DNA of 64,000 nt from Streptomyces scabichelini (GTDB lineage Bacteria; Actinomycetota; Actinomycetes; Streptomycetales; Streptomycetaceae). Below are positions 32,538 to 42,107 of the stretch, one piece after another. A program made the translations under genes and the position numbers. Numbering within the stretch: position 1 is the stretch's first letter; the number at the start of each line of letters is the position of its first letter. The notes under the pieces were generated by a model. It was not told the DNA's origin. It made no database searches and saw nothing but the letters and a program-made list of their open reading frames with translations. The stretch is taken from assembly GCF_011045015.1 (NCBI RefSeq), contig NZ_JAAKZY010000006.1, positions 60,988-124,987 on the forward strand. The letters are read 5' to 3'.

Positions 32538-32727
32538 GCCTCATTCTGCGATACGACGGTGGGCTGCCGCATGCCCGCGCGGCAGGCGCATCCGCCTCCG
32601 GTACGACCGGGAAGCATGGAACCGCACCGGGACAACCTCACTCACATCCAAAGGAGTTGACAGTAGGTTGAGTTGGTTCCCTGCTGTCCCGCTTCGCGCC
32701 CGCCCTGGAGCCGCAGTCGTGAGACGA

Positions 32728-32769
32728 CGAGAGTCACCAGCCGGGATACGAGAGTCACCAGCCGGGATA
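32728..32769. repeat. 21-bp tandem duplication across a stop codon
   Basis: Two identical 21-bp units (32728-32748, 32749-32769). The right unit contains the last codons and TGA of the ADP-ribosylglycohydrolase gene (minus strand); the left unit repeats them outside the gene. Confidence 0.95.
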
Positions 32770-33921
32770 GCGGTGCCACCAGTGCGGGTCCCACCCCTTG
32801 ATGTACTCGCTGCCGCTGGGCGAATCGTCGAGTTCCAACAGCAGGTCGCGGGCCAGGGTGTCGAGGACCCACGCCAGTTCGTGACGGCTGACCAGGTCCA
32901 AAGGCAGGGCCTCGACTCCGTGTACGGCTCCGAGCAGCGCGCCCGTCACACAGGCGACAGAGTCACCGTCCGGTGCGCCCGCCGCGAACTCCAGCGCGGT
33001 GCGGAACTGGGCGCGGTCGGGGAAGGAGGCCGCTGCGTAGAGGCCACCGAGCAGCGCCGAGGGGGCGGTGGCATCCGGCGCGAGTCGTGCCAGCCGTCCC
33101 GCGTCCGCCGGCTCCTCGACAGCGTGCTGGAATGCCGCGACGAGACGGCTGTGCTCGTCGTCGGTGATGCGCTGACCTTCGGACGGGAGAGCGGTGACAC
33201 CCGCGTGCAGCACTTCCCGGGCAGATCTGCCGATGTACGGATACGGGCCCTGTTCCGGAGCGGAGTTCGTCAGGCAGTGGTGGGTCAGTACGGCAGCATG
33301 GACGGTGGCGTCTTGCGCAGCCGTGTCGCCATGCGTGAGCGCGGCCACCGCGCCGGCCTGGCTGATCCCTTGGATTCCGGTGACCGCGACCGGCAGGCCC
33401 CGGGTCAGTGCGTGACAGCCCCGGCTCGTGGTGGCCATCCGCTCCTGGCCTTCGTCGATCCGGGACAGGGCCGTCACCGTCGCCGGTGCGCTGCCGCGCC
33501 GCTCGGCCAGCGCGGGCACACCCGCGAGCCAGCCGTCCGGCCACGCGTCGTCGCCGAAAGGCTTCCAGCGGCGCCGCATTTTCTCCACCTCGATGCCCTG
33601 CAGGACGGCCCACCGGCAGTAGGCGTGCAGGACCACCCCCGGCGCATAACAGATTCCCTTGTGGTTTCCGCGCACCTGCGCGCGGATGATGCCCTCGGCG
33701 GTGAAGCAGGCCAGTTGGGTGCTGACACCGGCCCGCAGCGGACCGCCGGCGGGCAGCCTGCCCCGGGCTCCTCCCAGCGTGTCCCCGAGCGCCAGGCCGA
33801 GCATCATCCCCCGTACACGGGACTGCTTTCTGAGGAACTCCCTCTGGTGATCCTTTTCGTGGGGCAAGGCAGCGCGTCTCTCTCCTTGTGAAGGGCAGTG
33901 ACTGTCCGGGAGATGATCCAC
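32755..33921 (-). CDS. ADP-ribosylglycohydrolase-family protein
   Basis: A 388-aa all-helical protein of the DraG/ARH family, which removes ADP-ribose from proteins or small molecules using two Mg ions. Motifs: MLGLALGDTLGG (first metal loop), ALTHGDTAAQDA and DGDSVACVTGALLGA (the DxD-S/T loop near residue 320). The first about 35 residues precede the fold and may be an overlong N terminus; GTG at 33921 is kept as no better start is visible. The 5' neighbour is the divergent promoter region before the TetR gene end. Stop codon tandemly duplicated. Confidence 0.85.
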   Translation of the reverse strand: MDHLPDSHCPSQGERRAALPHEKDHQREFLRKQSRVRGMMLGLALGDTLGGARGRLPAGGPLRAGVSTQLACFTAEGIIRAQVRGNHKGICYAPGVVLHAYCRWAVLQGIEVEKMRRRWKPFGDDAWPDGWLAGVPALAERRGSAPATVTALSRIDEGQERMATTSRGCHALTRGLPVAVTGIQGISQAGAVAALTHGDTAAQDATVHAAVLTHHCLTNSAPEQGPYPYIGRSAREVLHAGVTALPSEGQRITDDEHSRLVAAFQHAVEEPADAGRLARLAPDATAPSALLGGLYAAASFPDRAQFRTALEFAAGAPDGDSVACVTGALLGAVHGVEALPLDLVSRHELAWVLDTLARDLLLELDDSPSGSEYIKGWDPHWWHRYPGW

Positions 33922-33984
33922 CGTAACGTCAGTCTCACCAGCGCTCTGTTGGGGGCCCCACCGGTCGACTCCGCACGACAGACA

Positions 33985-34617
33985 TCAGCGCGGTGCGAGC
34001 GCGGCGAAGGCTTCGTCGAGGAGGGTGACGAGGTCGAGGCGGCCGTCGGAGTCGGACCAGTGGTCGACGGCGACGTTGAGGCAGTCCAAGGCAGCGGACG
34101 CGCGGACCCAGTGACCGATGGCCGGGGACTCGGGCGAGCCGTCGCTTCCCCGGCCTTCGCCCGGGGGCACGCCCCTCTCGCTTCGCTCGGCGAGGGCGCG
34201 GGCCAGGGCCGGGCGCCAGCCGTGCTGCTTCTCCAGCTGTCGTGCGCACAGGGCGGGGGTGCCGCGGACCAGGCGGGTCATGGCCAGGGAGGCGTCCGGG
34301 TCCTGGCGGTAGCGCTCGATGGCCGTGTCCAGGGCATTGCGCAGCGCGGTCCAGTCGTCCTCGTCGGCAGGGCGGCCCCGTAGCGCTTCGGCGACCCGCT
34401 CGCCCTTGTCCTCGAAGGCGCCGAGGACGGCGTCCTCCTTGGTGTCGAAGTAGCGCAGGAAGGTGCTGCGGGAGACGCCCGCGGCCTTGGCGAGGTCATC
34501 GACGGTCACCTTCTCGAAGCCCTCGCGGAGGAACAACTCGAAAGCCACCTGGCCCAGTTCGGCCCGTACGGCGGCCCGAGCGATGTCCCTCGTCTTCGTA
34601 CGTCCTGCTGCTGCCAC
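33985..34617 (-). CDS. TetR-family repressor
   Basis: A 210-aa regulator with N-terminal helix-turn-helix (about residues 28-60: TVDDLAKAAGVSRSTFLRYF, then TKEDAV) and a helical ligand-binding domain. Divergent from an F420-reductase-like/dienelactone hydrolase pair, which it most likely represses along with itself; direct repeats in the 116-bp intergenic region are candidate operator halves. Confidence 0.9.
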   Translation of the reverse strand: MAAAGRTKTRDIARAAVRAELGQVAFELFLREGFEKVTVDDLAKAAGVSRSTFLRYFDTKEDAVLGAFEDKGERVAEALRGRPADEDDWTALRNALDTAIERYRQDPDASLAMTRLVRGTPALCARQLEKQHGWRPALARALAERSERGVPPGEGRGSDGSPESPAIGHWVRASAALDCLNVAVDHWSDSDGRLDLVTLLDEAFAALAPR

Positions 34618-34683
34618 CCGGCGATGGTACCGCGCCGCCAGATCCCCGCTTGCAGTAATGCAGCTCGGTGGCTAACCTGACAC

Positions 34684-34716
34684 TCAGTTTCAATTGATGA
34701 CTTCAGTTTCGGAACT
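34684..34716. promoter_or_regulatory. Candidate TetR operator with direct repeats
   Basis: TCAGTTTC occurs at 34684-34691 and 34703-34710, and an imperfect dyad AGTTTCGGAACT follows (34705-34716). It lies between the TetR gene and its divergent neighbour. Confidence 0.5.
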
Positions 34717-34732
34717 CAGGACAAGGCACCTC

Positions 34733-35488
34733 GTGACCACTCGCACTCTCGGACTCATCGGCAGCGGCATGATCGGCAGCGCGCTGGCCGGTCTCGGCGT
34801 GGCGGCCGGGCTGGACGTCGTCGTCAGCAACTCCCGCGGGCCGGGGACCCTCGCCGACCTCGTCGCCAGGCTCGGCGACCGCGCTCGTGCCGCCACGCCG
34901 GAGGAGGCGGCTCGGGTGGGCGACCTGGTGGTGGCGACCATCCCGCTCAAGCACTACGCGCAGCTGCCGGCCGGGGCACTCGCGGGCAAGACCGTGATCG
35001 ACACGATGAACTACTACCCGGAGCGCGACGGCCGCCTCGCCGACCTCGACACGGGCGGGTCGACCTCCTGCGAGCTGGTGCAGCGGCACCTGACCGGCTC
35101 CCGGGTGGTGAAGGCGTTCAACAACATCGACTTCCGGCGCCTGTCCGTCAGCGCCCGCCCCGCCGGCGCCCCCGACCGCAGCGCCCTGCCGATCGCGGGC
35201 GACGACCCGGCGGCCAAGGAGGAGGTGGCCAGGCTGCTGGACGTCCTCGGTTACGACGCCGTGGACATCGGTACCCTGGCCGACAGTTGGCGCAGTGAGC
35301 CCGGCACGCCCGTCTACGTCCAGCCGTACCTGGCCGAGCGGCCCAAGGGACTGAGCCAGGAAGAGGCGGGACGCTGGTTCTTCGAGACGCCCGGTGTCCC
35401 GGTGCCCGCCACCCGGGTCGAGGAACTGGTCGGCCAGGCCGTACGGCTTCCTGCGGGCGCCGCCGCCGCAACCCTTACCCAGGACTGA
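34733..35488 (+). CDS. NADPH-dependent F420 reductase-like protein
   Basis: A 251-aa Rossmann protein of the F420:NADP oxidoreductase/YqeC-like family. The dinucleotide motif GLIGSGMIGSALAGLG is at residues 6-21, then VVATIPLKHY, DTMNYY and VKAFNNI. GTG at 34733 places the Rossmann motif directly at the N terminus; TTG/ATG at 34694/34697 would extend into the operator. Followed after 15 bases by a dienelactone hydrolase gene; both probably derepressed by the TetR at 33985. A 7-bp tandem repeat covers its stop. Confidence 0.85.
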   Translation: MTTRTLGLIGSGMIGSALAGLGVAAGLDVVVSNSRGPGTLADLVARLGDRARAATPEEAARVGDLVVATIPLKHYAQLPAGALAGKTVIDTMNYYPERDGRLADLDTGGSTSCELVQRHLTGSRVVKAFNNIDFRRLSVSARPAGAPDRSALPIAGDDPAAKEEVARLLDVLGYDAVDIGTLADSWRSEPGTPVYVQPYLAERPKGLSQEEAGRWFFETPGVPVPATRVEELVGQAVRLPAGAAAATLTQD

Positions 35489-35499
35489 GGACTGAGGAC
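35482..35499. repeat. 7-bp tandem repeat across a stop codon
   Basis: GGACTGA twice plus GGAC, with the first TGA being the stop of the F420-reductase-like gene. Confidence 0.85.
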
Positions 35500-35503
35500 C
35501 GCC

Positions 35504-36262
35504 ATGAGCACTGCCGTGCACGGATCATCTGTCGACATCCCCACTCCCGACGGAACCGCCGACGCCTACCTGACCCACCCCGTCGGCGGCGGCCCGCACC
35601 CGGCCGTCCTCCTCTACATGGACGCCTTCGGACTGCGACCGCACCTGAAGTCCATGGCCGACCGGCTCGCGGCGGCCGGATACGTCGTCCTCGTGCCCAA
35701 CGTGTTCTACCGCTACGGCAAGGCGCCGGTGGCAGAGCTGCCCGAGTACATCGACCTCGCCGAGCGTCCGGAGATCGTCCAGAGCCTGCGGCCGGCCGCG
35801 CAGACGCTGACGCCCGAGCGGGCGATGAGGGACGCCGCCGTCTACCTCGACTGGCTGGCCGCCTCCCCGCTGACCACCGACGGCCCCGTCGGGCTCACCG
35901 GCTACTGCATGGGCGCCGGGCTCGCCCTGCGTACCGCGGGTGCCCACCCGGACCGCGTCGCCGCCGCGGCCGGGTTCCACGGCGCCCGCCTCGCCACCGA
36001 CGCGCCGGACAGCCCGCACCTGCTCGCCGACCGCATCACCGCGGAGTTGTACTTCGGCCACGCCGACCAGGATGCCGCCAACCCCGCCGAGCAGATCGAC
36101 CGTCTCGACAAGGCCCTCAGCGCGGCGGGCGTCCGCCACCGGGGCGAAATCTACGCCGACGCCCAGCACGGTTACACCCAGGCCGATACCGCCTCGTACA
36201 GCGAGGAGGCCGCCGAACGTCACTGGACGGCCCTGCTGGACCTGTTCGCCCGCAGGCTCTGA
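35504..36262 (+). CDS. Dienelactone hydrolase-family protein
   Basis: A 252-aa alpha/beta hydrolase of the DLH family, which uses Cys rather than Ser. Nucleophile elbow GYCMGAG (about residue 131), acid Asp in FGHADQD, and His in DAQHGYT complete the Cys-Asp-His triad. Family substrates are dienelactones and similar esters. Encoded directly after the F420-reductase-like gene, so probably part of one TetR-controlled catabolic or detoxification operon. Confidence 0.9.
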   Translation: MSTAVHGSSVDIPTPDGTADAYLTHPVGGGPHPAVLLYMDAFGLRPHLKSMADRLAAAGYVVLVPNVFYRYGKAPVAELPEYIDLAERPEIVQSLRPAAQTLTPERAMRDAAVYLDWLAASPLTTDGPVGLTGYCMGAGLALRTAGAHPDRVAAAAGFHGARLATDAPDSPHLLADRITAELYFGHADQDAANPAEQIDRLDKALSAAGVRHRGEIYADAQHGYTQADTASYSEEAAERHWTALLDLFARRL

Positions 36263-36302
36263 CCCGGCACCGGAAGCGTGCTGCGAAGACCTCGCCGGCG
36301 GC

Positions 36303-37547
36303 TCAGCGCAAGGTGCGGACGAAGACATCCCCGATCAGGTTCGAGTCGTCGGGCACCAGGCCGGGGTAGTACGAGTCGAAGACGGCCGTCGATTCATCCG
36401 CGCTGAGGGCCGCTCGTCCCACGGTGACGGGCTTGCCGTCCTGGCCCGGTGACAGCAGTTCCTCGTGACCGTTGCGCACATCGCGCAGGATCAGCCCCAG
36501 AGTCCTGCGCTCCGCGTCGGCCGTGTTCAGGAGCAGCTTCGAGCCGTTCACCGACAGATCCGACACCAGGGTGAGATCGGTGGGGGAGTGGCCGTCGTAC
36601 CGCTGGAGCGTGCCGGTGCGCAGATCACGGACGAAGGCGTTCCAGGCCGTGCCGGTGTTCCCGTTCGGATCGGCGCCCGGGACCAGGTTGGTGGCTACTG
36701 AGTTGAAGCCGACCTTGGAGCCGTCAGCGCTCAGTACCGGAGCGATCGCCGACTTGTCGGCCGGCGCGCCGTCGTGGGTGGCATCGGCCTGCACGGTCTG
36801 TCCCGTCACCCGGTCATACACCAGGATGTCGCCCTGGTCGTTGTCGCTCGGCCCCGAATAGCCCTCCAGATAGGCGACCTTGCGGCCGTCGGCGCTCATC
36901 GAGATCTGCTGGCACTGGTGGAAGTTCTTCGAGCCGTCCGAGGGCCGGCTGACCCGCTGCACCTGCTGCGTCCGGCGGTCCAGGAGCATGACCCGGCAGG
37001 CGAACGCGCCGTTCTCGTCGACGGTGGGCCGGGCGACGAAGGCGACGTACCGTCCGCTCGTGCTGATCGGGGCGGTGCCGTACGAGACCTGGTAGCCCTC
37101 GTCCATCGCGGGTGCCAGGCGTTCGATGCGCCTGGTGCGCAGGTCCATGACGTGCACGGAGGACTTCCCGGTCGTGGCCGAGTACGAGTTGAAGGTCAAG
37201 TGACGCCCCGACTCGGACAGTTGGGGCGCCGACGTCGTCTCGCCCGGCACCACCACACGCTGCAGCGGCGCGCCGGGAGCCGTCCGGTAGAAGACGCTGT
37301 TGTTCACGTCCGTGCCGGGCACCAGGTTGGTCGCCGAGGACATGAAGGCGACGACGCGTCCGTCCGCGCTGACCACCGGTTCCCCCGAGTGCCTGTTGCC
37401 GCCGGTGCCGTCGGGGGCCACGCTGATCCGTTCGGTGCGCGGGGCCTGGTCCTCGTTGCTCGCCGCCCCCGCGGGCCAGGCGAGACAGGTGAGGGCGGCC
37501 GCCAGGACGGCGGTCATGGAAGTGCGTAAGGAAGGTCTCAGTCTCAT
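36303..37547 (-). CDS. Secreted TolB-like PD40 beta-propeller protein
   Basis: A 414-aa exported protein. Signal peptide about residues 1-29 (AALTCLAWPAGAA). The mature part has repeated WD40-like units of PD40 type, each with a phrase such as SADGRVVAFMSSATNLVPG, SASGRYVAFVA, SADGRKVAYL, SADGSKVGFNSVATNLVPG. About six to seven blades. A binding scaffold without enzymatic motif, outside the membrane or in the wall. Divergent from the FAD monooxygenase gene. Confidence 0.88.
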   Translation of the reverse strand: MRLRPSLRTSMTAVLAAALTCLAWPAGAASNEDQAPRTERISVAPDGTGGNRHSGEPVVSADGRVVAFMSSATNLVPGTDVNNSVFYRTAPGAPLQRVVVPGETTSAPQLSESGRHLTFNSYSATTGKSSVHVMDLRTRRIERLAPAMDEGYQVSYGTAPISTSGRYVAFVARPTVDENGAFACRVMLLDRRTQQVQRVSRPSDGSKNFHQCQQISMSADGRKVAYLEGYSGPSDNDQGDILVYDRVTGQTVQADATHDGAPADKSAIAPVLSADGSKVGFNSVATNLVPGADPNGNTGTAWNAFVRDLRTGTLQRYDGHSPTDLTLVSDLSVNGSKLLLNTADAERRTLGLILRDVRNGHEELLSPGQDGKPVTVGRAALSADESTAVFDSYYPGLVPDDSNLIGDVFVRTLR

Positions 37548-37976
37548 CGGATGGCTCCCCCTTCGGCCACGGGACGGCTACAGCCGCCCCTCATGTCCCC
37601 AGCCCTGCGCAGAGGACTCACGCGATAAAAGCGCGGAGCCCGCCGAGGGTCAATGCGTCGGCACCCGGTCGGTTCAACCTCCGGCTGGTCCAACTCCCGG
37701 ATGGATAAGGCAGGTTGGTGCTACAGGCCATTTCGCGCTCCAATTGGCCTGTTACCGCCTTTGCGGGTGTTTTCGGGGTGACGTCGACCTGTGTCGGCGG
37801 TATGCCGTGTCTATGTCTGTGCGGTATGTGCAAGGGGGAGGTCTCGGGCCGCGTCAGCAGGCGGCACGGGAGCGGATACGGATGAGGGACGTGAGCGTGC
37901 GGTCGGGGGAATGGTGGCGGCAGGTCGGTGGGGGCAAGGACGGGGGAGCGCGAGTGGGTCGCAGTGAGGTCGTGGC
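37548..37976. other. Intergenic region, divergent
   Basis: About 430 bp between the PD40 gene (minus) and the FAD monooxygenase gene (plus). It should contain both promoters, but I see no dyad, repeat or conserved promoter that I would commit to. No small gene with a convincing ribosome-binding site was found. Confidence 0.6.
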
Positions 37977-39155
37977 ATGAGGGCGATCGTCGTGGGGGCG
38001 GGCATCGGGGGACTGGCCGCGACGCTGAGCCTGCGCCGCGCCGGCCATGAGGTCACGCTCGTCGAGCAGACGCCGCGCTTCGCCGAGGTCGGTGCCGGCC
38101 TCCAGCTCGCTCCCAACGCCACGCGAGTGCTGCGCCGACTGGGCCTGTTCGAGACGGTCGCCGCACGGGCACACCACCCCTCCCACGTGAGCTTCCGCAC
38201 CTGGTCCGACGGGGCGGAGATCTGCCGCTATGCGCTGGGGCGCGAGGCCGAGGACGAGTTCGGGGCACCGTACCTCCTGGTCCACCGGGCCGATCTGCAC
38301 CATGCCCTGACCGCTGCGGTGCCGCCCCAGTCAGTGCGCCTCGACACCGTCGTCGTGGGCATCGACCAGGACGACGAGTCCGCCTGTGTGACGACGGCGA
38401 GCGGCGAGCGCCTGGAGGCGGACCTGGTCGTCGCCGCGGACGGGGTGCGCTCCGCGGCCCGCCAGTGGCTCTTCGGCGCGGATGAGGCGGTCTTCTCGAA
38501 AACCGCCGCCTACCGGGCTCTGCTTCCAGCCGACAAGGTGGCCGATCTGGACCTGCCGGAGCTCGCTGTCTGGCTCGGACCGGGCCGGCACTTCGTCCAC
38601 TACTGGGTGCGTCGTGGCGAACTGCTCAACGTCGTGGCCGTGTTCGGGGCGGAGGCGGCGCAGGAGTCGTGGACCGCCCAGGCGGAGCCCGGAGAGCAAC
38701 TGCGCGAGTTCGACGGCTGGGACCCCCGGGTGCTCAGCGTCCTCGAACGCGCGGGGCAGGTCTTCCGCTACGGCATCTACACGCGTGCCCCGCTGACGCG
38801 ATGGAACATCGGGCGGGTGACCCTGCTGGGCGACAGTGCCCATGCGATGGTGCCGTTCCAGGCCCAGGGCGCGGCGCAGGCGATCTTGGACGCGGCCGTC
38901 CTCGGCGACGTCCTCGCGGACGCGACGCCGGCCGAGGTACCCGATGCGCTGGACCGGTACGTACACCGACGGCTTGCGGCCGCCACGAGCATGCAGGCCC
39001 GCTCCGCGCGGGCGGGCGAGGACTTCCACCTGCCGGACGGGCCCGAGGCCCGGCTGCGCAACGCCCGCATGGCGGCACACGCCGCCGAGCACCGGTTCAT
39101 GCCTCAAGCAACCGCGTGGGCGGTCGACGTCCTCGACGAGCCAGCGGCATCGTGA
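37977..39155 (+). CDS. FAD-dependent monooxygenase (salicylate hydroxylase-like)
   Basis: A 392-aa class A flavoprotein monooxygenase. GxGxxG in VVGAGIGGLAATLSLRRAG (residues 5-23), the DG motif in VVAADGVRSAAR (about 153) and the GD motif in VTLLGDSAHAMVPFQAQGA (about 281-299) are all present. It uses NAD(P)H and O2 to hydroxylate aromatic or polyketide substrates. Divergent PD40 gene upstream. The gene ends in a 14-bp tandem repeat starting exactly at the stop codon. Confidence 0.92.
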   Translation: MRAIVVGAGIGGLAATLSLRRAGHEVTLVEQTPRFAEVGAGLQLAPNATRVLRRLGLFETVAARAHHPSHVSFRTWSDGAEICRYALGREAEDEFGAPYLLVHRADLHHALTAAVPPQSVRLDTVVVGIDQDDESACVTTASGERLEADLVVAADGVRSAARQWLFGADEAVFSKTAAYRALLPADKVADLDLPELAVWLGPGRHFVHYWVRRGELLNVVAVFGAEAAQESWTAQAEPGEQLREFDGWDPRVLSVLERAGQVFRYGIYTRAPLTRWNIGRVTLLGDSAHAMVPFQAQGAAQAILDAAVLGDVLADATPAEVPDALDRYVHRRLAAATSMQARSARAGEDFHLPDGPEARLRNARMAAHAAEHRFMPQATAWAVDVLDEPAAS

Positions 39156-39180
39156 GTGACTCGATGTGAGCGACTCGATG
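39153..39180. repeat. 14-bp tandem repeat starting at a stop codon
   Basis: TGAGTGACTCGATG (39153-39166) and TGAGCGACTCGATG (39167-39180), 13 of 14 identical. The first TGA is the stop of the FAD monooxygenase gene. Confidence 0.95.
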
Positions 39181-39192
39181 CTTACTTTTGGA

Positions 39193-39987
39193 TCAAGAAG
39201 CTGTCCGCCCTGAAGAGATCGGCCCGCGCATGTCCGGCCCGCCGTGAGCTTGCACGGGAGATGCCATTTCGGGATGGGCCGGTGTGAGCGTGAGCCTGTT
39301 GTCGCTGCCAACTTTCTTCCACGTGGTGGCGTTGGCGTGGACGATGTAGGCCTCGCTGATGTCCTCCAGGCCCTCGACGCATATCAGGCGGCGGCTTCCC
39401 TTGGCCGCACCGTTGTCGATCTGGGTGAAGTCGGGGAAGGAACGCAGTATCGGGGTGACGTAGCGGGTGCCGAAGATGTCGAAGACCTCGTACCTCTCCG
39501 TCGTGTTGCGCTTTTGGTAGGCCAGGCGGACGTAGTGTGCTCCGGCGCCTTCGACGAGCACGCGGTAGGCGGGGTGGTTCCGGACGGTGCCGAGGGTGGC
39601 GTTCTGGACGTTGCCCTTGTTGCCGGTCATGCCGAACAGGGTCAGGTCGTCGACCAGGGGGGCGAGGGGTTTCGTGCACCAGGAGTCGGCGTCGGTGTAG
39701 ATGCCGCCGTACTGCGCGAGGATTTCGAGGCGGAGAAGGTCGGCCCGTATGGCAAGCGGCTGGTCGGCGAGGGCGTCGTAGATCCACTGGTTGTGCAGCA
39801 CGGGGAGGTTCTTGTCGGTCCAGAGCTGGACCTTGTAGTCGGGGTTGTGCTGCTTCCAGGTGTGGAAGTTGTCCCGGTAGGGGAAGGCCTTCTTGCCGAT
39901 CCAGATGACGTGGATCAGCTTGGGAACACCTGCTTGCGCGGCATCCGCAGCGTTGACGGTAGACCTGCGGAATCTCTTGCGGATCAC
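39193..39987 (-). CDS. GT32-type glycosyltransferase
   Basis: A 264-aa glycosyltransferase with the DXD sugar-binding domain (Gly_transf_sug). It opens VPKLIHVIWIGKKAFP, then the acceptor/donor region ADLLRLEILAQYGGIYTDADSW with DAD as the metal-binding DxD (about residues 98-100). Single domain without membrane helix. The C-terminal 25 residues (GGPDMRGPIS...) look non-conserved. No other cell-wall gene is adjacent. Sugar and acceptor unknown. Confidence 0.85.
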   Translation of the reverse strand: MIRKRFRRSTVNAADAAQAGVPKLIHVIWIGKKAFPYRDNFHTWKQHNPDYKVQLWTDKNLPVLHNQWIYDALADQPLAIRADLLRLEILAQYGGIYTDADSWCTKPLAPLVDDLTLFGMTGNKGNVQNATLGTVRNHPAYRVLVEGAGAHYVRLAYQKRNTTERYEVFDIFGTRYVTPILRSFPDFTQIDNGAAKGSRRLICVEGLEDISEAYIVHANATTWKKVGSDNRLTLTPAHPEMASPVQAHGGPDMRGPISSGRTAS

Positions 39988-40189
39988 GGGTGCCTCTCAG
40001 CGGATCATGGTGGTGAGGAAGTCGCCGCCTGCTGGGCGGCGGGTTCGGTGCGCACCGGCCTACGCTCGTGGTCCGGCGGTGTGTACGGCGAAGTACGACC
40101 TGGAGAGACCCTGGCCGTCGCTCTGGCCATGGCGTGCGACGGATGGTCAGCGATGTGGCGACGTCGGCGCGGTCAGCACCTCGTTTCGC

Positions 40190-40570
40190 CTCCTGCGCCC
40201 TAGTCGGGACCTGCTCCGCAGTGCCGACGACGGTCTGAACGATGCCGGTTGCCTTGGCCCACTCGGCCAGGTCGGCCAGTTCGGCGACCTGCGCGTGGAC
40301 AGTGCCCGCGGGGTAGGCCGTGGCCTCCAGGCGGATGCCGGGATGCTCGGACTGGAACAGCGGGCCGACCCGGGCCCCGTTCGCCTGGGAGTCCTTGTGG
40401 ACGCGGTCGCCGTAGTTGGTCGAGCTGACGGTGAGGGTGACGGTCCGAGTCGAAGCCGGACTCCGGGCCGCAGGTGTCCGCTCCAGGGATGACGAGCCCG
40501 AGCGCGGACACGACCGCCCTCACGGCTCGGCTTCCGCAACGCACAGCCCCCCACTCCTCACCCCTCACCC
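40190..40570 (-). pseudogene. Extracellular solute-binding protein, degraded
   Basis: On the minus strand, a lipoprotein-like leader (VVSALGLVIPGADTCG) reads in one frame, and the mature start (TLTVSSTNYGDRVHKDSQAN, then FQSEHPGIRLEATAYPAG) continues in another after a one-base shift near 40440. The rest of an about 430-residue binding protein is missing: only a short C-terminal-like segment (DLAEWAKATGIVQTVVG) follows. A relic of an ABC sugar-binding lipoprotein. Confidence 0.6.
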
Positions 40571-40789
40571 CGGTACCAATGCGCGTAGAAAAGACGATGT
40601 TAAGACTGTTCCGCGTGGTGGGGCAGGACCTCGTGTGTTTCTTTTAGGTTCCATCGGTGTGACGCGATTGGCCTGCAGACGTCAGCTGTGGGGTCGGGTC
40701 ATGCGCTCGGTGCTCGTGCCAGCCCCAGCAGAGGAAGGGGACCGGACGGGAACCGCCCGGTCACGGCACCCGGTCGCGGAGGAGGGCGA

Positions 40790-41165
40790 GAGCGGCGTCG
40801 CCCCGGCATGGCGTGGTGCGGCGGTCGGCCCCTACGTCGCGGCGATGCGCCAATCTCCCTCGGGCGGCAACATCGTGAACGTCACCAGCCACGCCGGGGT
40901 GCGTCCCAAGGCCTCTTCCGTGCCGTACGCGGCGAGCAAGGCCGCACTGAACCACGTATCCGGCTGCTCGCGGCCGTGCTCGGGCCCGAGGTGCGGGTCG
41001 ACGCGGGGGCTCCGGGGCTGGTGGACACGCCGATGACGAAGGACGTGGGCGCAGGCGCACGAGCTGTGGCGGGACCGCGCGCCCCTGCACCGGCCGGCCC
41101 GGACCGCCGACGTGGCGGTCCTGGCTGCGCTGGATGTCACGCCAGTAGACGTCGGGGTCGCGGTG
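40790..41165 (+). pseudogene. Short-chain dehydrogenase (SDR), frameshifted relic
   Basis: Three frames on the plus strand together spell an SDR: GGNIVNVTSHAGVRPKAS and PYAASKAALNH (the catalytic Ser and YxxxK), then, shifted, RLLAAVLGPEVRVDAGAPGL and VDTPMTKD, then, shifted again, PLHRPARTADVAVLAALDV. The NAD-binding N terminus (TGxxxGxG) is missing. At least two frameshifts and a 5' truncation. Confidence 0.75.
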
Positions 41166-41528
41166 CTGCGCGGTCGCTGCAGATGATGGCGGCAGCCGGG
41201 CTGCCGTGGTGATGCCGGGCCGCGCACCAGGACGCCCAGGCACGCAGTGCCCGTTCCGCGACAGGCTCGTTCCCGGCATCCGCTGCGTTCTCGGTCCGCG
41301 GCCTCGGAAGCGCACCCAGCGCACGAGCGCATGCAGCGCACCGCCGTTGTTGACACCGTCTCCGCGTACTCGCACGCACCTTGAATGACGCCAGTGCGCG
41401 GATGTCACCTGGGATTTCCCCGTGGCCGGTCAATCGTCAGCAATGTCATCAGCCGATGGATGGATAGTCCGATCCTTCCGCCGCAGGTGGTCGTTGGGAC
41501 GGGCGTGATCAAAAACGACGTCCCCGTG
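41166..41528. other. Region without a recognisable gene
   Basis: About 360 bp between the SDR relic and the DUF6230-type gene. Frames on both strands are short or Arg/Pro-rich and I recognise nothing. It continues the decayed 40.0-41.5 kb patch; the promoter for the DUF6230 operon must lie in its right end. Confidence 0.5.
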
Positions 41529-42107
41529 ATGACGCATGCCGGACGCACGAGCCGGTGGCGTTTCGCCCTGGCTCTGACGCCTTTGCTTGCGGGTGCCTCC
41601 GCCCTGCTGGCGGGAAGCGCGGCAGGCGCGGTTTCCGTGGCCTTCGCGGGAGAGGTACCCGTCACCGTGCATGCCGCGCGGGTGTCCGGGTCGGATCTGT
41701 CGGCCTCACCGGCCGCCTCGGGCCGCGGGAGCCTGCTGCCCGCCCTGGCCACGCGGATGGAGAAGGCGAGCGTGGAGGACGCCTGCGTCACCTCCACCGC
41801 TCAGCTGCCGCTCGTCGGTGCGGTGACGGTCGTGGTGCGTATTGAGCGGGCCTCCGCCAACGGGCTGACCGTGGAGGCGGGTCAGGCCACGGCCCGCTCC
41901 GTGAAGGTCTCCGGTGCGAAGCTCGGCACCCCGCAAGTGTCTTTGAGCCGGCCCACGGGCTTGTTCACCGTCGGCGCGGACAAGGTGAGCGGCACCGGGG
42001 TCACCACGCAGCCGCATGCCTTCACGGCCGGGACGATCACGTCCCACGGGGTTGCCATCGATCTGCGCCGGGGAGCGGGCGGTTGCGAGCGGGGAGACGC
42101 CCGATGA
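41529..42107 (+). CDS. DUF6230-family secreted protein
   Basis: A 192-aa protein with an N-terminal membrane/signal segment (about residues 8-35, RFALALTPLLAGASALLAGSA) and a beta-rich extracytoplasmic domain containing VEDACVTSTA and VRIERASANGL. It matches the DUF6230 family of Streptomyces (often mislabelled cholesterol esterase), which typically precedes a DUF6114 membrane protein. ATG at 41529 (or GTG at 41526) gives the shortest signal; an upstream GTG at 41505 is possible. The stop overlaps the next ATG, so it is translationally coupled to the fusion protein. Confidence 0.8.
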   Translation: MTHAGRTSRWRFALALTPLLAGASALLAGSAAGAVSVAFAGEVPVTVHAARVSGSDLSASPAASGRGSLLPALATRMEKASVEDACVTSTAQLPLVGAVTVVVRIERASANGLTVEAGQATARSVKVSGAKLGTPQVSLSRPTGLFTVGADKVSGTGVTTQPHAFTAGTITSHGVAIDLRRGAGGCERGDAR